Counted from the first letter of the stretch, positions 7,329-14,438 are shown. The stretch: DNA of 14,438 bases from Paracoccaceae bacterium (GCA_015485015.1 WFUK01000267.1:1-14438), one strand, 5' to 3'. The notes: generated from the letters alone by a model not told the origin. Program-made: numbers and translations.

Positions 7329-8117
7329 ATGTCTCAACCAGTAAAAAAAGAAGTAGATCGCTCCGCTATGCAAGTGTCGGACGAGGTTGCGATTGAAATC
7401 CGCAACATGAACAAATGGTACGGGGATTTCCACGTGCTGAAAGATATCAACATGACGGTGAACCGTGGTGAGCGTATCGTGGTGTGCGGGCCTTCGGGCT
7501 CGGGCAAATCGACGCTGATCCGCTGTATTAACCGGCTTGAAGTGCATCAGAAGGGCGATATCATTGTTGACGGCACCGAGCTATCCTCGGATTTGAAAAA
7601 CATTGATAAAATCCGCTCGGAAGTGGGCATGTGCTTTCAGCACTTTAACCTGTTTCCGCATCTGACCATTCTGGAAAATTGCACTTTGGCTCCGATCTGG
7701 GTGCGCAAAACACCCAAGAAAGAAGCTGAAGAAATTGCGATGCACTTCCTTGAAAAGGTGAAGATCCCCGAGCAGGCCCTCAAATATCCGGGTCAGCTTT
7801 CGGGTGGTCAGCAGCAGCGTGTGGCGATTGCCCGCTCGCTCTGCATGAAGCCGCGCATCATGCTGTTTGACGAACCCACCTCGGCGCTTGATCCCGAGAT
7901 GATCGCCGAAGTGCTGGACACCATGATCGAGCTGGCCGAAGAAGGCATGACCATGATCTGCGTAACTCACGAAATGGGCTTTGCCCGTAAAGTGGCGAAC
8001 CGCGTGATCTTCATGGATGCCGGCCAGATTGTTGAGCAAAACGAGCCGGAAGAGTTCTTTAACAACCCGCAAAGCGAGCGGACACAGTTGTTCTTGAGCC
8101 AGATTTTGGGCCACTAA
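7329..8117 (+). CDS. bztD: Amino-acid ABC transporter ATP-binding protein BztD/AapP
   Basis: A 262-residue cytoplasmic ATPase of the polar amino-acid importer family (GlnQ/HisP type). All nucleotide-binding motifs are intact: Walker [10 protein letters not shown] (54-62), Q-loop Gln104 in [12 protein letters not shown], signature [14 protein letters not shown] (157-170), Walker [15 protein letters not shown] (177-190) with catalytic Glu182, and switch His214 in [10 protein letters not shown] dimer of this protein would energise the BztB-BztC channel. The first 20 residues are a polar extension before the usual family start, common in AapP/BztD. AGGGAG seven bases before the ATG supports the start. 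It is the last gene of the operon and is followed by a terminator. Confidence 0.96.
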   Translation: MSQPVKKEVDRSAMQVSDEVAIEIRNMNKWYGDFHVLKDINMTVNRGERIVVCGPSGSGKSTLIRCINRLEVHQKGDIIVDGTELSSDLKNIDKIRSEVGMCFQHFNLFPHLTILENCTLAPIWVRKTPKKEAEEIAMHFLEKVKIPEQALKYPGQLSGGQQQRVAIARSLCMKPRIMLFDEPTSALDPEMIAEVLDTMIELAEEGMTMICVTHEMGFARKVANRVIFMDAGQIVEQNEPEEFFNNPQSERTQLFLSQILGH

Positions 8118-8145
8118 AACCTAAAGGTTGTTGTGAAAATATTAG

Positions 8146-8180
8146 CGCCGCGCGAGGGAAGCCTCGGGCGGCGTTTTCTA
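8146..8180 (+). terminator. Intrinsic terminator after bztD
   Basis: CGCCGC (8146-8151) pairs with GCGGCG (8168-8173); after one G-G mismatch, CGAGG (8153-8157) pairs with CCTCG (8162-8166) around a GAAG loop, and TTTTCT follows. It begins 28 bases after the bztD stop and closes the transporter operon. Confidence 0.85.
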
Positions 8181-8471
8181 TTGAAACTGGTCTACTTTGT
8201 AACATGGTGTCGCATTATTTTCGGCTCAAATGGAGGTAAAAGGGGGGTGTTGTAAACATCTGATCCGTAAGTTGTCTCGCGAGCTGCACAACTGAAAGTA
8301 AAGTATAACGCGGCTAATTTATAGGAGATATGATCAGACATGAACTTGTAATAGCTTAAAGTATTTTGGTTCTACTGGTTGGAATCCGTATTATATGGGG
8401 TTTGCAATCATATAGACACATAGTAGAAATGGTTTTCTAAGTTAAAACAACTCGCTTAAGGAGAATGCAAT
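8181..8471 (+). other. AT-rich intergenic stretch, no gene seen
   Basis: About 290 bases, clearly poorer in G+C than the flanking operons. I find no open frame with a credible ribosome site; AGGAG at 8323-8327 precedes an ATG at 8330 by only two bases and would encode nine residues. An imperfect inverted pair around CTGATC (8260s) and GATCAG (8332-8337) is present. The right part holds the candidate promoter of the small lipoprotein gene. Confidence 0.5.
8366..8394 (+). promoter_or_regulatory. Candidate sigma-70 promoter for the lipoprotein gene
   Basis: TTGGTT (8366-8371), a 17-base spacer and TATTAT (8389-8394) give a 3/6 and a 5/6 match to the two consensus boxes at the ideal spacing. It lies 77 bases before the lipoprotein start codon. 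The -10 box is good and the -35 box is weak. Confidence 0.4.
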
Positions 8472-8906
8472 TTGCAAAACATATTATCGATCACAGCTTT
8501 AACATCCGCTTTGTTCATTTCAGGATGTGTTGAAACTGGTGGCTCGCAAGAGCCCCAAAACGGGCAAGAAATAATAATTGATAGCTCGTTCTTTAGTAAA
8601 TACACAGCGTTTAACTTCAATTCAAATGGTAGAGAATATCTCGTTAGATATCGGCTAGACAATGTTTTTAAACTCCATGGTATTTTGCTGGAAAGGGTTA
8701 CAGGCGGTGAATTTAGCGGTGAGGCTTCCGAGGATGCCGAAGCTCAAAATGTAATGAGAGACGCACTTCGTAGCGCCAACGCTTGTGGAGAGAACGAGTT
8801 CCCGGGACTCGTACAATTCGGTTATGGGCTCTATTCAGTGGATACCGGCCAAAAAGTTTGGCAGGCAAAATTTAAGTGCACGGATACGTTTCAAGCAAAT
8901 ATTTAG
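8472..8906 (+). CDS. Small putative lipoprotein of unknown function
   Basis: A 144-residue protein I do not recognise. A short hydrophobic leader ends in a lipobox LFISGC with Cys19, so it should be lipidated and exported; Val at position +2 would favour the outer membrane by the E. coli rule. The leader lacks the usual N-terminal Lys/Arg. The mature part is polar with Cys105 and Cys136, which could form a disulfide, and a closing VWQAKFKC segment. The start is TTG: an in-frame stop lies at 8457-8459, no other start codon precedes the lipobox at a workable distance, and AAGGAG (8458-8463) is eight bases upstream. The nearby ATG at 8465 is out of frame and closes quickly. Composition is strikingly AT-rich (19 of 60 G+C at 8581-8640), unlike all neighbours, which suggests recent acquisition. 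Confidence 0.72.
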   Translation: MQNILSITALTSALFISGCVETGGSQEPQNGQEIIIDSSFFSKYTAFNFNSNGREYLVRYRLDNVFKLHGILLERVTGGEFSGEASEDAEAQNVMRDALRSANACGENEFPGLVQFGYGLYSVDTGQKVWQAKFKCTDTFQANI

Positions 8907-8960
8907 TAAATTATTTGCGTGCGCTACACAGTAGGCCTGGCAAAGGCAACCCCTCGCAAC

Positions 8961-8984
8961 GGTAGGAGCGTTAACGCTCCTACC
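8961..8984. repeat. Perfect 24-base palindrome (REP-like)
   Basis: Twelve bases, GGTAGGAGCGTT, are followed immediately by their exact reverse complement, centred on TTAA. No T-run follows on either side, so it is not a standard intrinsic terminator. The GTAGGAGCG core resembles the stems of repetitive extragenic palindromes known from other proteobacteria. Whether it recurs in this genome cannot be seen here. Confidence 0.75.
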
Positions 8985-9004
8985 AGAATGCCTCTGTTAG
9001 GATA

Positions 9005-9094
9005 GTGGCGAACCCGCCGAGCGGAGCGAGGCCACGCCCAACGGGAAGGTCGGATTTGTTTGCAAATCAGGGCCTGACGGGCGGGAGGCTTTGC
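9005..9094. repeat. GC-rich self-complementary intergenic element
   Basis: This 90-base stretch just past the sixA stop is highly structured. GATTTG (9053-9058) pairs with CAAATC (9063-9068) around TTTG; AGGTC (9047-9051) pairs with GGCCT (9071-9075); CGCCC (9035-9039) pairs with GGGCG (9079-9083). An alternative pairing joins CCCGCC (9013-9018) to GGCGGG (9080-9085) and excludes the last stem. It also carries the purine-rich GAGCGGAGCGAG. On the minus strand it would be the sixA 3' untranslated region. It may be a dispersed repeat or an RNA structure; the long open frame across it on the plus strand looks spurious. Confidence 0.5.
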
Positions 9095-9598
9095 TTAAGA
9101 CAAAGAGCGCGGGCTGATATAGTTCACAAACTTGCACGTACCCATCTGCGCATCAGCCCAGCTATCGGCTTTGAACTCAAGCACGGTTACCGCGCCCGTC
9201 GGGTATTTCTGAAAGGCCTCATGAGCGGGCGGTGGATCGCGCCGCAGATCGCGGGCAAATTCGCCAATGCCGGGCATATGACCAAGCATCAGCACGGTGT
9301 CCCCCGTGGCCGCTTGCAGGCTTTGCAGCATGGTTTCAGGGTCTGCCAGATAAAGGCTGTCTTGAAAATCCGCGGGGATCTCGCTACCAAGGGTTTCCGA
9401 TAGCCCTTCCCATGTCTGCATACAGCGCGTGGCGCTGGAGGATAGCACCTGATCCGGCTGATAGCCCTCGGCCTTTAACCAAGCACCAACTTTGCGCGCG
9501 GCCATATGCCCGCGTGCGTTTAGCGGGCGGGATTTATCGCCGCTGGCCCCGCTGGACCAGCTCGATTTTGCGTGACGGATAAGGATTAATCGCTTCAT
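9095..9598 (-). CDS. sixA: SixA-type histidine phosphatase
   Basis: A 167-residue cytoplasmic histidine-phosphatase-superfamily protein of the SixA group. The N-terminal catalytic motif is LIRHAKSSW, with phospho-acceptor His9 and Arg8; Arg58 (SSSATR) and the second catalytic His107 in GHMPG are in place. E. coli SixA removes phosphate from phosphohistidine proteins (ArcB, and the nitrogen phosphotransferase protein NPr); the target in this organism is unknown. Length is normal for the group. The sequence CGAGGAG about six bases upstream supports the ATG at 9598. It lies 51 bases after the sterol-desaturase-family gene on the same strand and may share its transcript. Confidence 0.88.
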   Translation of the reverse strand: MKRLILIRHAKSSWSSGASGDKSRPLNARGHMAARKVGAWLKAEGYQPDQVLSSSATRCMQTWEGLSETLGSEIPADFQDSLYLADPETMLQSLQAATGDTVLMLGHMPGIGEFARDLRRDPPPAHEAFQKYPTGAVTVLEFKADSWADAQMGTCKFVNYISPRSLS

Positions 9599-9649
9599 GG
9601 GGGCTCCTCGCTGTTAAGCGTTAAGCTTGCCCCCATTGCGGCGCGTTGT

Positions 9650-10447
9650 CTACAGCTTATCAACCGGCAGCTTGAGAACCCAAACCAGATTTTGCGGCCT
9701 GTCATCCTGCCAGCGCAAGCCCACGGTCATGCCGTCATGGCCATTTTCCGGCTCGGCGGTGAAGGTGCGAAAAATATGATCCCAGATCGAGACCGAAAAG
9801 CCGTAATTGCTGTCATGCTCGATGCGTTTATCGGAGTGGTGGATCCGGTGCATATCGGGCGTGACCACTACCAGCCGCAATATCCGGTCGATCGGCTTGG
9901 GCAGGTTGATATTGGCGTGGTTAAACATGGCCGCGCCGTTCAGGATCACCTCGAATATAATCACAGCCACCACAGGCGCGCCGAGAATATAGACCAAAGC
10001 CACCTTATAAAGCATGGATAGCGCGATCTCTACGGGGTGAAAGCGAATCGCGGAGGAGACATCTAGATCCCGATCCGAGTGATGCACGCGGTGAAAGCGC
10101 CATAAAAACGGGATTTTATGGGTGACGAGATGCTGAAACCAGATCGCCCAATCAAGGATCACAATCGCCAACAGCATTTCCAGCCAGATCGGCAGGTCCA
10201 CGACGTTAAACAGCCCCCAGCCATTGCTGGCAGCGTTTTGCGCCGCGCCCGTGGCCACAATCACCGGCGTGAGCAGGGCCATCAGCCGGATCAAAATGCT
10301 GTAAAGCACCAGTAATATCCAGTGCGTCGTCCACCTTTTGGCCTGACTTTGCACCCGCGCACGACGCGGGAACAGAAATTCAAGAATGCCAAAAAGGGTG
10401 AACAGGCCCAAAAAGACGCCGAGGCGGAGTGTTGATTCATTTTCCAT
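9650..10447 (-). CDS. Sterol desaturase / fatty-acid hydroxylase family membrane protein
   Basis: A 265-residue multi-pass membrane di-iron oxygenase of the fatty-acid hydroxylase superfamily. The His ligands are complete: HLVTH (106-110), HRVHH (119-123), His137 in RFHPVE, His177 in FNHAN, and HRIHH (200-204) with His211. Hydrophobic segments lie at about 8-26, 43-65, 88-104 and 143-172. Members hydroxylate or desaturate lipid chains or ring compounds; the substrate here is unknown and bacterial homologues are mostly uncharacterised. The start is taken at the internal Met (10447) because the family usually opens with a short polar stretch before the first helix. An in-frame ATG at 10477 would add MPRPKRQIAP; neither has a strong ribosome site. 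It is divergent from the DUF938 gene. Confidence 0.85.
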   Translation of the reverse strand: MENESTLRLGVFLGLFTLFGILEFLFPRRARVQSQAKRWTTHWILLVLYSILIRLMALLTPVIVATGAAQNAASNGWGLFNVVDLPIWLEMLLAIVILDWAIWFQHLVTHKIPFLWRFHRVHHSDRDLDVSSAIRFHPVEIALSMLYKVALVYILGAPVVAVIIFEVILNGAAMFNHANINLPKPIDRILRLVVVTPDMHRIHHSDKRIEHDSNYGFSVSIWDHIFRTFTAEPENGHDGMTVGLRWQDDRPQNLVWVLKLPVDKL

Positions 10448-10576
10448 AGGCGCAATCTGGCGCTTTGGTCGTGGCATTTCAAGTCACATCTGCGAGATAT
10501 ATTCGTAATGTTGAATTTATAGGCTGCGCCGCGATCCGGACTTGCTGACATCCGCGCCGGAATATAGGCTTTGTGC

Positions 10577-11230
10577 ATGAAAAATCCCCTGCGAAAGCTC
10601 CCAAAATCCGCCAGTGTGGCGATTCCGCAAGACGGGCAAAAGCTGCATGCGCCAGCGGCGCAGCGCAATGTCGAGCCGATCTTGCAAGCGATCAAGCCGC
10701 ATATACCCAAGCACGGGCGGGCGCTGGAAATTGCCAGCGGCACTGGCGAGCATATCCTCCGCTATGCCGCCGCCCATGCGGGCCTGAGCTGGCAGCCCAC
10801 CGATATCGAGCCAGCGCGCCTAAACAGCATTGACGCTTGGGCTGAAGCTTTACCTAATGTGGCCAACGCGCAGCATTTGGATGCCAGCACGCCCGGCTGG
10901 GCAAAAATCTGGCCCGCGCAAGATGTGATTATCTTTTCCAATCTCTTGCATCTGATCAGCGAGGGCGAGGCCCGCACTGCGCTTGCGGAATCCGCCAAGG
11001 CGCTGGCCACGAGGGGTGTGCTAATCATCTATGGGCCGTTTATGCGCGGCAGCGAATTTGCCAGCCAGGGGGATCGGGAATTTCATGAAAGCCTGCGCGC
11101 CGAGGCCTCCGAGATCGGCTATAAATCCGTAGAATGGGTGCATAAAGCCTTCACGGAAGCTGGTTTAACGCCAGAACCTCCATTAGATATGCCAGCCAAT
11201 AATCTGCTATTGGTCGCCCGCAAGTCTTAA
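10577..11230 (+). CDS. DUF938 SAM-dependent methyltransferase-like protein
   Basis: A 217-residue class I methyltransferase fold protein of the DUF938 (UPF0585) family. Motif I is [11 protein letters not shown] (the SAM-binding glycine loop), followed by the acidic-end strand WQPTDIEP and the motif-IV-like stretch [13 protein letters not shown]. Near the N-terminus, [13 protein letters not shown] is typical of the family. The substrate is unknown. ATG at 10577 is preferred; a TTG two codons earlier is possible. The C-terminus ends in a standard LLLVARKS strand, so the gene appears intact. Its stop codon overlaps the argB stop by four bases on the opposite strand (11227-11230). Confidence 0.87.
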   Translation: MKNPLRKLPKSASVAIPQDGQKLHAPAAQRNVEPILQAIKPHIPKHGRALEIASGTGEHILRYAAAHAGLSWQPTDIEPARLNSIDAWAEALPNVANAQHLDASTPGWAKIWPAQDVIIFSNLLHLISEGEARTALAESAKALATRGVLIIYGPFMRGSEFASQGDREFHESLRAEASEIGYKSVEWVHKAFTEAGLTPEPPLDMPANNLLLVARKS

Positions 11231-12093
11231 TCAGCGCTGCGAATAATGCTGCCCGCCCCGTGGGGGGTGAATAGCTCCAGCAAGCAGGCATGGGGCGCTC
11301 GGCCATCAAGGATCACCACAGCGCGCACGCCACCCTCGATGGCGCTTAGCGCGGTTTCGGTCTTGGGGATCATACCGCCCGCAATCACCCCTTTATCGGT
11401 AAGCTGGCGCACGGTCTCCGGTGTTAGCTCGGTCACCACATCGCCATCTGCGTCCTTGACGCCCGCCACATCGGTGAGCAGCAATAGGCGGTCCGCATTC
11501 AGCGCCGCCGCAATCGCGCCGGCGGCGGTATCGCCGTTTATGTTATAGGTTTCGCCATCGCGGCCAGCGCCAATCGGCGCAACCACGGGAATGAAATCGG
11601 TGTCTTGAAAGGCGGTAATGACCGAAGGATCGATATCCACCGGCTTGCCCACCAGCCCCAGCGCTTCGTCTGCCGGTTCGCAGATCATCAGGTTGGCATC
11701 CTTGCCTGAAAGCCCGACCGCCTTGCCGCCTTGGGCATTGATCGCCGCTACAATCCGCTTGTTCACCGAGCCGGACAGCACCATTTCCACCACTTCCATG
11801 GTGGCGGCATCCGTCACCCGCTTGCCATTCACAAACTCGGATTTCACCCCGAGCTTCTCCAGCATCGCATTGATCATCGGCCCGCCGCCATGCACGATCA
11901 CCGGATGCACGTTGGTTTGTTTCATAAGCACGATATCGCGGGCAAACCGCTCCATCGCGGCGTCATCCCCCATCGCGTGGCCACCAAACTTGATCACGAC
12001 GGTCGCGCCATCATAGCGCTGCAAAAACGGCAACGCCTCAGATAGGGTGCGGGCGGTGGCGATCCAGTCGCGGTTCATATTTTGAATCTCCAT
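11227..12093 (-). CDS. argB: Acetylglutamate kinase (arginine biosynthesis)
   Basis: A 288-residue cytoplasmic kinase that phosphorylates N-acetyl-L-glutamate with ATP, the second step of arginine synthesis. The amino-acid-kinase motifs are intact: [10 protein letters not shown] (Lys35) for phosphate binding, VHGGGP (67-72) for the transition state, GKRVTD (90-95) and SGSVNK (107-112) for substrate, and the NINGDTAA loop with KTE further on for nucleotide. The N-terminal helix [19 protein letters not shown] is the arm that forms hexamers in arginine-inhibited forms, so feedback control by arginine is likely. The start at 12093 has AAAGG eight bases upstream. ATGs at 12120 (no ribosome site) and 12078 (GGAG nine bases upstream) are alternatives. 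It converges with and overlaps the DUF938 stop. Confidence 0.95.
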   Translation of the reverse strand: MEIQNMNRDWIATARTLSEALPFLQRYDGATVVIKFGGHAMGDDAAMERFARDIVLMKQTNVHPVIVHGGGPMINAMLEKLGVKSEFVNGKRVTDAATMEVVEMVLSGSVNKRIVAAINAQGGKAVGLSGKDANLMICEPADEALGLVGKPVDIDPSVITAFQDTDFIPVVAPIGAGRDGETYNINGDTAAGAIAAALNADRLLLLTDVAGVKDADGDVVTELTPETVRQLTDKGVIAGGMIPKTETALSAIEGGVRAVVILDGRAPHACLLELFTPHGAGSIIRSAD

Positions 12094-12324
12094 CGGGCAG
12101 GCCTTTATGGTTTTTTGCATTCATAGACGGTATGGCCGGAAAACCCAACGGTTTTTCGGGGTTCGCTGTGTGCGATAAAAAGGTAGGCAATATTTCTAAC
12201 ATCGGCAATGCGGACAAAGAGGGCATTTTCCCGCTTGAACCAATGGCCGCATTTATTTCCTGAGGATAGGTCCTGGCTGACATTGGGTGTTGTGCATGGT
12301 GGCCGTAACGTCAATATTGCAAGC
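12094..12324. promoter_or_regulatory. Divergent argB / MFS intergenic region
   Basis: About 230 bases between two divergently read genes, so both promoters should lie here. I see no strong -35/-10 pair and no clear operator dyad. Open frames continue across it on both strands (the MFS frame opens at 12208; a minus-strand frame runs 12383-12105), but neither shows a ribosome site or a recognisable protein. Confidence 0.45.
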
Positions 12325-13614
12325 ATGGCAACCGAGATAGAGTTTTCCTTCGCAACCTTAACCGCTTCGGCACGGCGGCACATTCGGGTGTTTCAGATAT
12401 ACCAGTTTCTTGACCGTTTTGCCATGGGTCTGACGGTTGCTGTTGTGGCTCTGGCGCTGACGGACCGAGGCATGGACCTCTTTCAGATTTCGCTGCTCTT
12501 CGGGGTCTATTCGCTCACGACCATGGCGATGGAACTGCCATTTGGGGGCTTGGCCGACAGCATTGGCCGCAAGCCGGTCTTTTTGGCAGCCGTTATCGCC
12601 AGCCTGATATCGCTGGCGCTCTTTATCTCGACAAGTGACTTCTACGTTCTGGCGCTGTCATTTGCCTTCATCGGATTTGGACGCGCGCTGAGGTCAGGCA
12701 CGCTTGATGCGTGGTTTGTCGAAACCTTCAAAGCCGTCGCGCCAAATGTGGATGTGCAACCCGCATTGGCCAAAGCGCAATCGGCCAATGCCGTGGGGTT
12801 GGCGATTGGCGCGGTCTTGGGAGGTCTTTTCCCTGATCTTTTCGGCCCGGTCGCGCAGCGCCTTGGTTTCAGCATCTATGATATTTCCTATGCCGCAAGC
12901 TTTGCCGCGATGCTGGGCGTTTTTGTGTTCACCCTGTTCGTCATTGCCGAAAAACCGCGCCCGAAGGGCCGCAAGGCTCTTGGGCAAGGCTTCGCAAACG
13001 TCCCGGTGCTGATAAGGGATGCGAGCCTTCTCGCCTTGAAGCATCCCGCATTGTCGCTGCTTCTGGCATCACTGGCATTCTTTCTGATGGCGACCAACCC
13101 GGTGGAGGTGATCTGGCCAACCCATGCAAAGCCCATGTTGGAAGAGGGCTACGCAAACACCGCCATCGGGGTCGTGACTACGACATATTTCTTCTCTATC
13201 GCTTTTGGCGCATTCTTGTCTCCGCATATCAGCCGGATATTCAAGCGGCGGCACGCAATGACGCTCGCGGCCAGTTTTGCCGGCTTGGCAGGCGTTCAGA
13301 TCGCATTGGCGCTGCAAGGCAGTTTCATCGGCTTTGTGACGGTATTCATCCTGTATTCTGTGATCCTTGGTGTCGTCGAATCGCCGGCCAGCAGCATTCT
13401 GCATCGCTGCGTAGAAGACTGCCAGCGCTCGACCATGCTGTCTCTGAAATCGTTGATACAACAGTTGGGGGCGGCATTGGGTCTGGTTTTGGCCGGAGCC
13501 GTTGCCGAAATATACTCTACACCCGTTGCGTGGATGGTCGGGGCTGTTTTCCTTTTCGTTGCGATGACTCTGACTCTGCTGTTGGTCAAAGGTCTAGCGA
13601 CAGAAGCTGAATAG
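12325..13614 (+). CDS. Major facilitator superfamily transporter
   Basis: A 429-residue inner-membrane protein with about twelve hydrophobic segments, of the drug:H+ antiporter-like MFS type. Motif A between helices 2 and 3 is clear (GGLADSIGRKP, 74-84), preceded by a conserved acidic ELPFG turn, and an Arg-rich loop (RIFKRRHAM) marks the equivalent turn in the second half. The substrate cannot be read; efflux is a family-level guess. The start at 12325 places the first helix at a normal distance. The frame is open back to 12208, but those 39 residues are not helix-like, and the ribosome site at 12325 is weak, so the start is uncertain. It is transcribed against argB and engB and separates them. 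Confidence 0.85.
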   Translation: MATEIEFSFATLTASARRHIRVFQIYQFLDRFAMGLTVAVVALALTDRGMDLFQISLLFGVYSLTTMAMELPFGGLADSIGRKPVFLAAVIASLISLALFISTSDFYVLALSFAFIGFGRALRSGTLDAWFVETFKAVAPNVDVQPALAKAQSANAVGLAIGAVLGGLFPDLFGPVAQRLGFSIYDISYAASFAAMLGVFVFTLFVIAEKPRPKGRKALGQGFANVPVLIRDASLLALKHPALSLLLASLAFFLMATNPVEVIWPTHAKPMLEEGYANTAIGVVTTTYFFSIAFGAFLSPHISRIFKRRHAMTLAASFAGLAGVQIALALQGSFIGFVTVFILYSVILGVVESPASSILHRCVEDCQRSTMLSLKSLIQQLGAALGLVLAGAVAEIYSTPVAWMVGAVFLFVAMTLTLLLVKGLATEAE

Positions 13615-13733
13615 CTGACGATCGTGCAATGTGCAGTATTTGTCGAAATGGGGCGCAAAGCCGCCGCCGATCTGTTTAAGCTGCGGGCCCGCATTTCAAA
13701 GCGGTCTCGCCTCAGGCGGGCTAGTCTTGCACT

Positions 13734-14384
13734 TCACGCCATTGTCGCAATGGTGGTGCGCAAAATATCCAGTCCGGTGCCTTTTTCAGACGAGGTCGCG
13801 ATGATCTCGGGATAGGCGGCCGGGTATTTTTGCAGCACCTTGCGGGTTTGGTCCAATACCTTGGTATAATCGCCCTTGCTGGGCTTGTCGATCTTGGTCA
13901 GCACCACTTGGAATGTGACGGCGGCGGTGCCGAGCAGGGCCATGATCTCTTCATCCACGGCTTTTGGCCCGTGGCGGCTATCGATCAGCATAAACACGCG
14001 GCGCAGGGTGGCGCGACCGGAAAGATAGGCCTTGAGCAGGCGCTGCCATTTTTCCACCACCGGCAGCGGGGCATTGGCAAAGCCATAGCCCGGAAGATCG
14101 ACCAGATAATGGCTTTCCAGCAGGGTGAAAAAGTTGATCTCCTGCGTGCGGCCCGGGGTGTTTGAGGTCCGTGCCAAGGCCTTGCGGCCGGTAATGGCGT
14201 TGATCAGAGATGATTTCCCCACATTGGAGCGCCCGGCAAAACAAACCTCGATCCGGTCGGCAGGCGGCATGCCATCCATCGCCACCACGCCTTTAAGGAA
14301 GTCGGTATTGCCGGCAAAAAGCTTGCGGCCGCGCTCCAGCGCCATCGGCTCCGGGGTTTCCACCAAGGGAAAAGGCAGGTTCAT
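13734..14384 (-). CDS. engB: EngB/YihA/YsxC ribosome-biogenesis GTPase
   Basis: A 216-residue Ras-like GTPase (TrmE-Era-EngA-YihA-Septin group) needed for assembly of the large ribosomal subunit. All G motifs are intact: G1 GRSNVGKSS (51-59), G2 region NTPGRTQ (75-81), G3 DLPGYG (96-101), G4 TKID (163-166) and G5 TSSEKG (197-202). The KW-RLL-AYL segment after switch II is characteristic of EngB. Length is normal. The ATG overlaps the stop of the upstream gene (ATGA), with GGAG about ten bases before it. I recall engB lying directly before argB in many Rhodobacterales; here an MFS gene lies between them. Confidence 0.95.
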   Translation of the reverse strand: MNLPFPLVETPEPMALERGRKLFAGNTDFLKGVVAMDGMPPADRIEVCFAGRSNVGKSSLINAITGRKALARTSNTPGRTQEINFFTLLESHYLVDLPGYGFANAPLPVVEKWQRLLKAYLSGRATLRRVFMLIDSRHGPKAVDEEIMALLGTAAVTFQVVLTKIDKPSKGDYTKVLDQTRKVLQKYPAAYPEIIATSSEKGTGLDILRTTIATMA

Positions 14385-14437
14385 AATATATGCGCTCCGT
14401 CATCAATTTCGACCATGCCGGATTTTACCACCTCGGC
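14381..14437 (-). CDS. 3' end of an upstream gene, possibly a MOSC-domain protein
   Basis: In the minus frame that overlaps the engB start by four bases, the window edge yields 18 codons, AEVVKSGMVEIDDGAHIL, then TGA at 14383-14381. The alternating hydrophobic and Gly/Asp pattern fits the closing beta strands of MOSC-domain proteins, often found next to engB in related bacteria. That family call is an inference from context and a short tail. The ATGA overlap argues that the frame is real and coupled to engB. Confidence 0.5.
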   Translation of the reverse strand, partial: AEVVKSGMVEIDDGAHIL

Positions 14438-14438
14438 A

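Noticed and set aside
8330..8359. Nine-residue leader peptide upstream of the lipoprotein
   Set aside because: The AGGAG is only two bases from the ATG, too close for normal initiation, and the peptide shows no regulatory codon run.
9005..9403. Plus-strand 132-codon frame overlapping sixA
   Set aside because: Most of it is antisense to the clear SixA coding sequence, and its start lies in a self-complementary repeat-like element.
12105..12383. Minus-strand 92-codon frame between argB and the MFS gene
   Set aside because: It overlaps the starts of both real genes, has no ribosome site and no family I recognise. A decayed gene remnant is possible but unsupported.
13706..13720. Terminator between the MFS gene and engB
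   Set aside because: CGCC-TCA-GGCG gives only a four-base core stem and neither strand has a proper T-run after it, so it falls short of an intrinsic terminator.
13739..13753. Hairpin CCATTG-TCG-CAATGG
   Set aside because: It lies inside the engB coding end (TIATMA) and is short enough to occur by chance.
13624..13815. Plus-strand 63-codon frame after the MFS gene
   Set aside because: It runs into the antisense of the engB 3' end and lacks a ribosome site.

Overview
The window looks like a chromosomal segment of a Rhodobacterales (Roseobacter-group) alphaproteobacterium. The evidence is the gene content and order: a tightly packed rarA-crcB-rluC-HAD-ATP12 cluster, a complete four-gene bzt/aap amino-acid ABC transporter, and argB near engB with a putative MOSC-domain gene upstream. 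Composition is moderately GC-rich, about two thirds G+C in the housekeeping blocks. The window is a contig end: bases 1-20 are Tn5/Nextera library adapter, not genome.

Layout. (1) 21-3069, plus strand: the 3' end of rarA, then crcB (fluoride channel), an RluC-type pseudouridine synthase, a phosphoglycolate-phosphatase-like HAD hydrolase and an ATP12-family F1-ATPase assembly chaperone. The first four genes overlap by 1 to 4 bases and ATP12 follows after 3, so this is almost certainly one translationally coupled operon. (2) 3070-3657: a 588-base non-coding leader. (3) 3658-8117, plus: bztA/aapJ (periplasmic binding protein), bztB/aapQ and bztC/aapM (permeases) and bztD/aapP (ATPase), an importer of glutamate, glutamine, aspartate and asparagine or of general L-amino acids. 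A textbook intrinsic terminator with a UUCG loop sits between the first and second genes and a second terminator follows the last. (4) 8181-9094: an AT-rich accessory patch with one small lipoprotein of unknown function, a perfect 24-base palindrome and a GC-rich, strongly self-complementary element. (5) 9095-10447, minus: a fatty-acid hydroxylase/sterol desaturase family membrane protein followed by a SixA-type histidine phosphatase. (6) 10577-11230, plus: a DUF938 methyltransferase whose stop codon overlaps that of argB, which runs the other way (11227-12093, minus). (7) 12325-13614, plus: an MFS transporter lying between argB and engB against their direction. (8) 13734-14438, minus: engB and the last 18 codons of an upstream gene, possibly a MOSC-domain protein.

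Most of the window is ordinary housekeeping and nutrient uptake. I found no CRISPR array, phage, toxin-antitoxin or defence genes, tRNA or rRNA, and no convincing new multi-gene system. The points most worth a second look are the terminator that separates binding protein from permease expression, the AT-rich lipoprotein/palindrome patch, a duplication of the ATP12 gene's 3' end, and the MFS gene between argB and engB.
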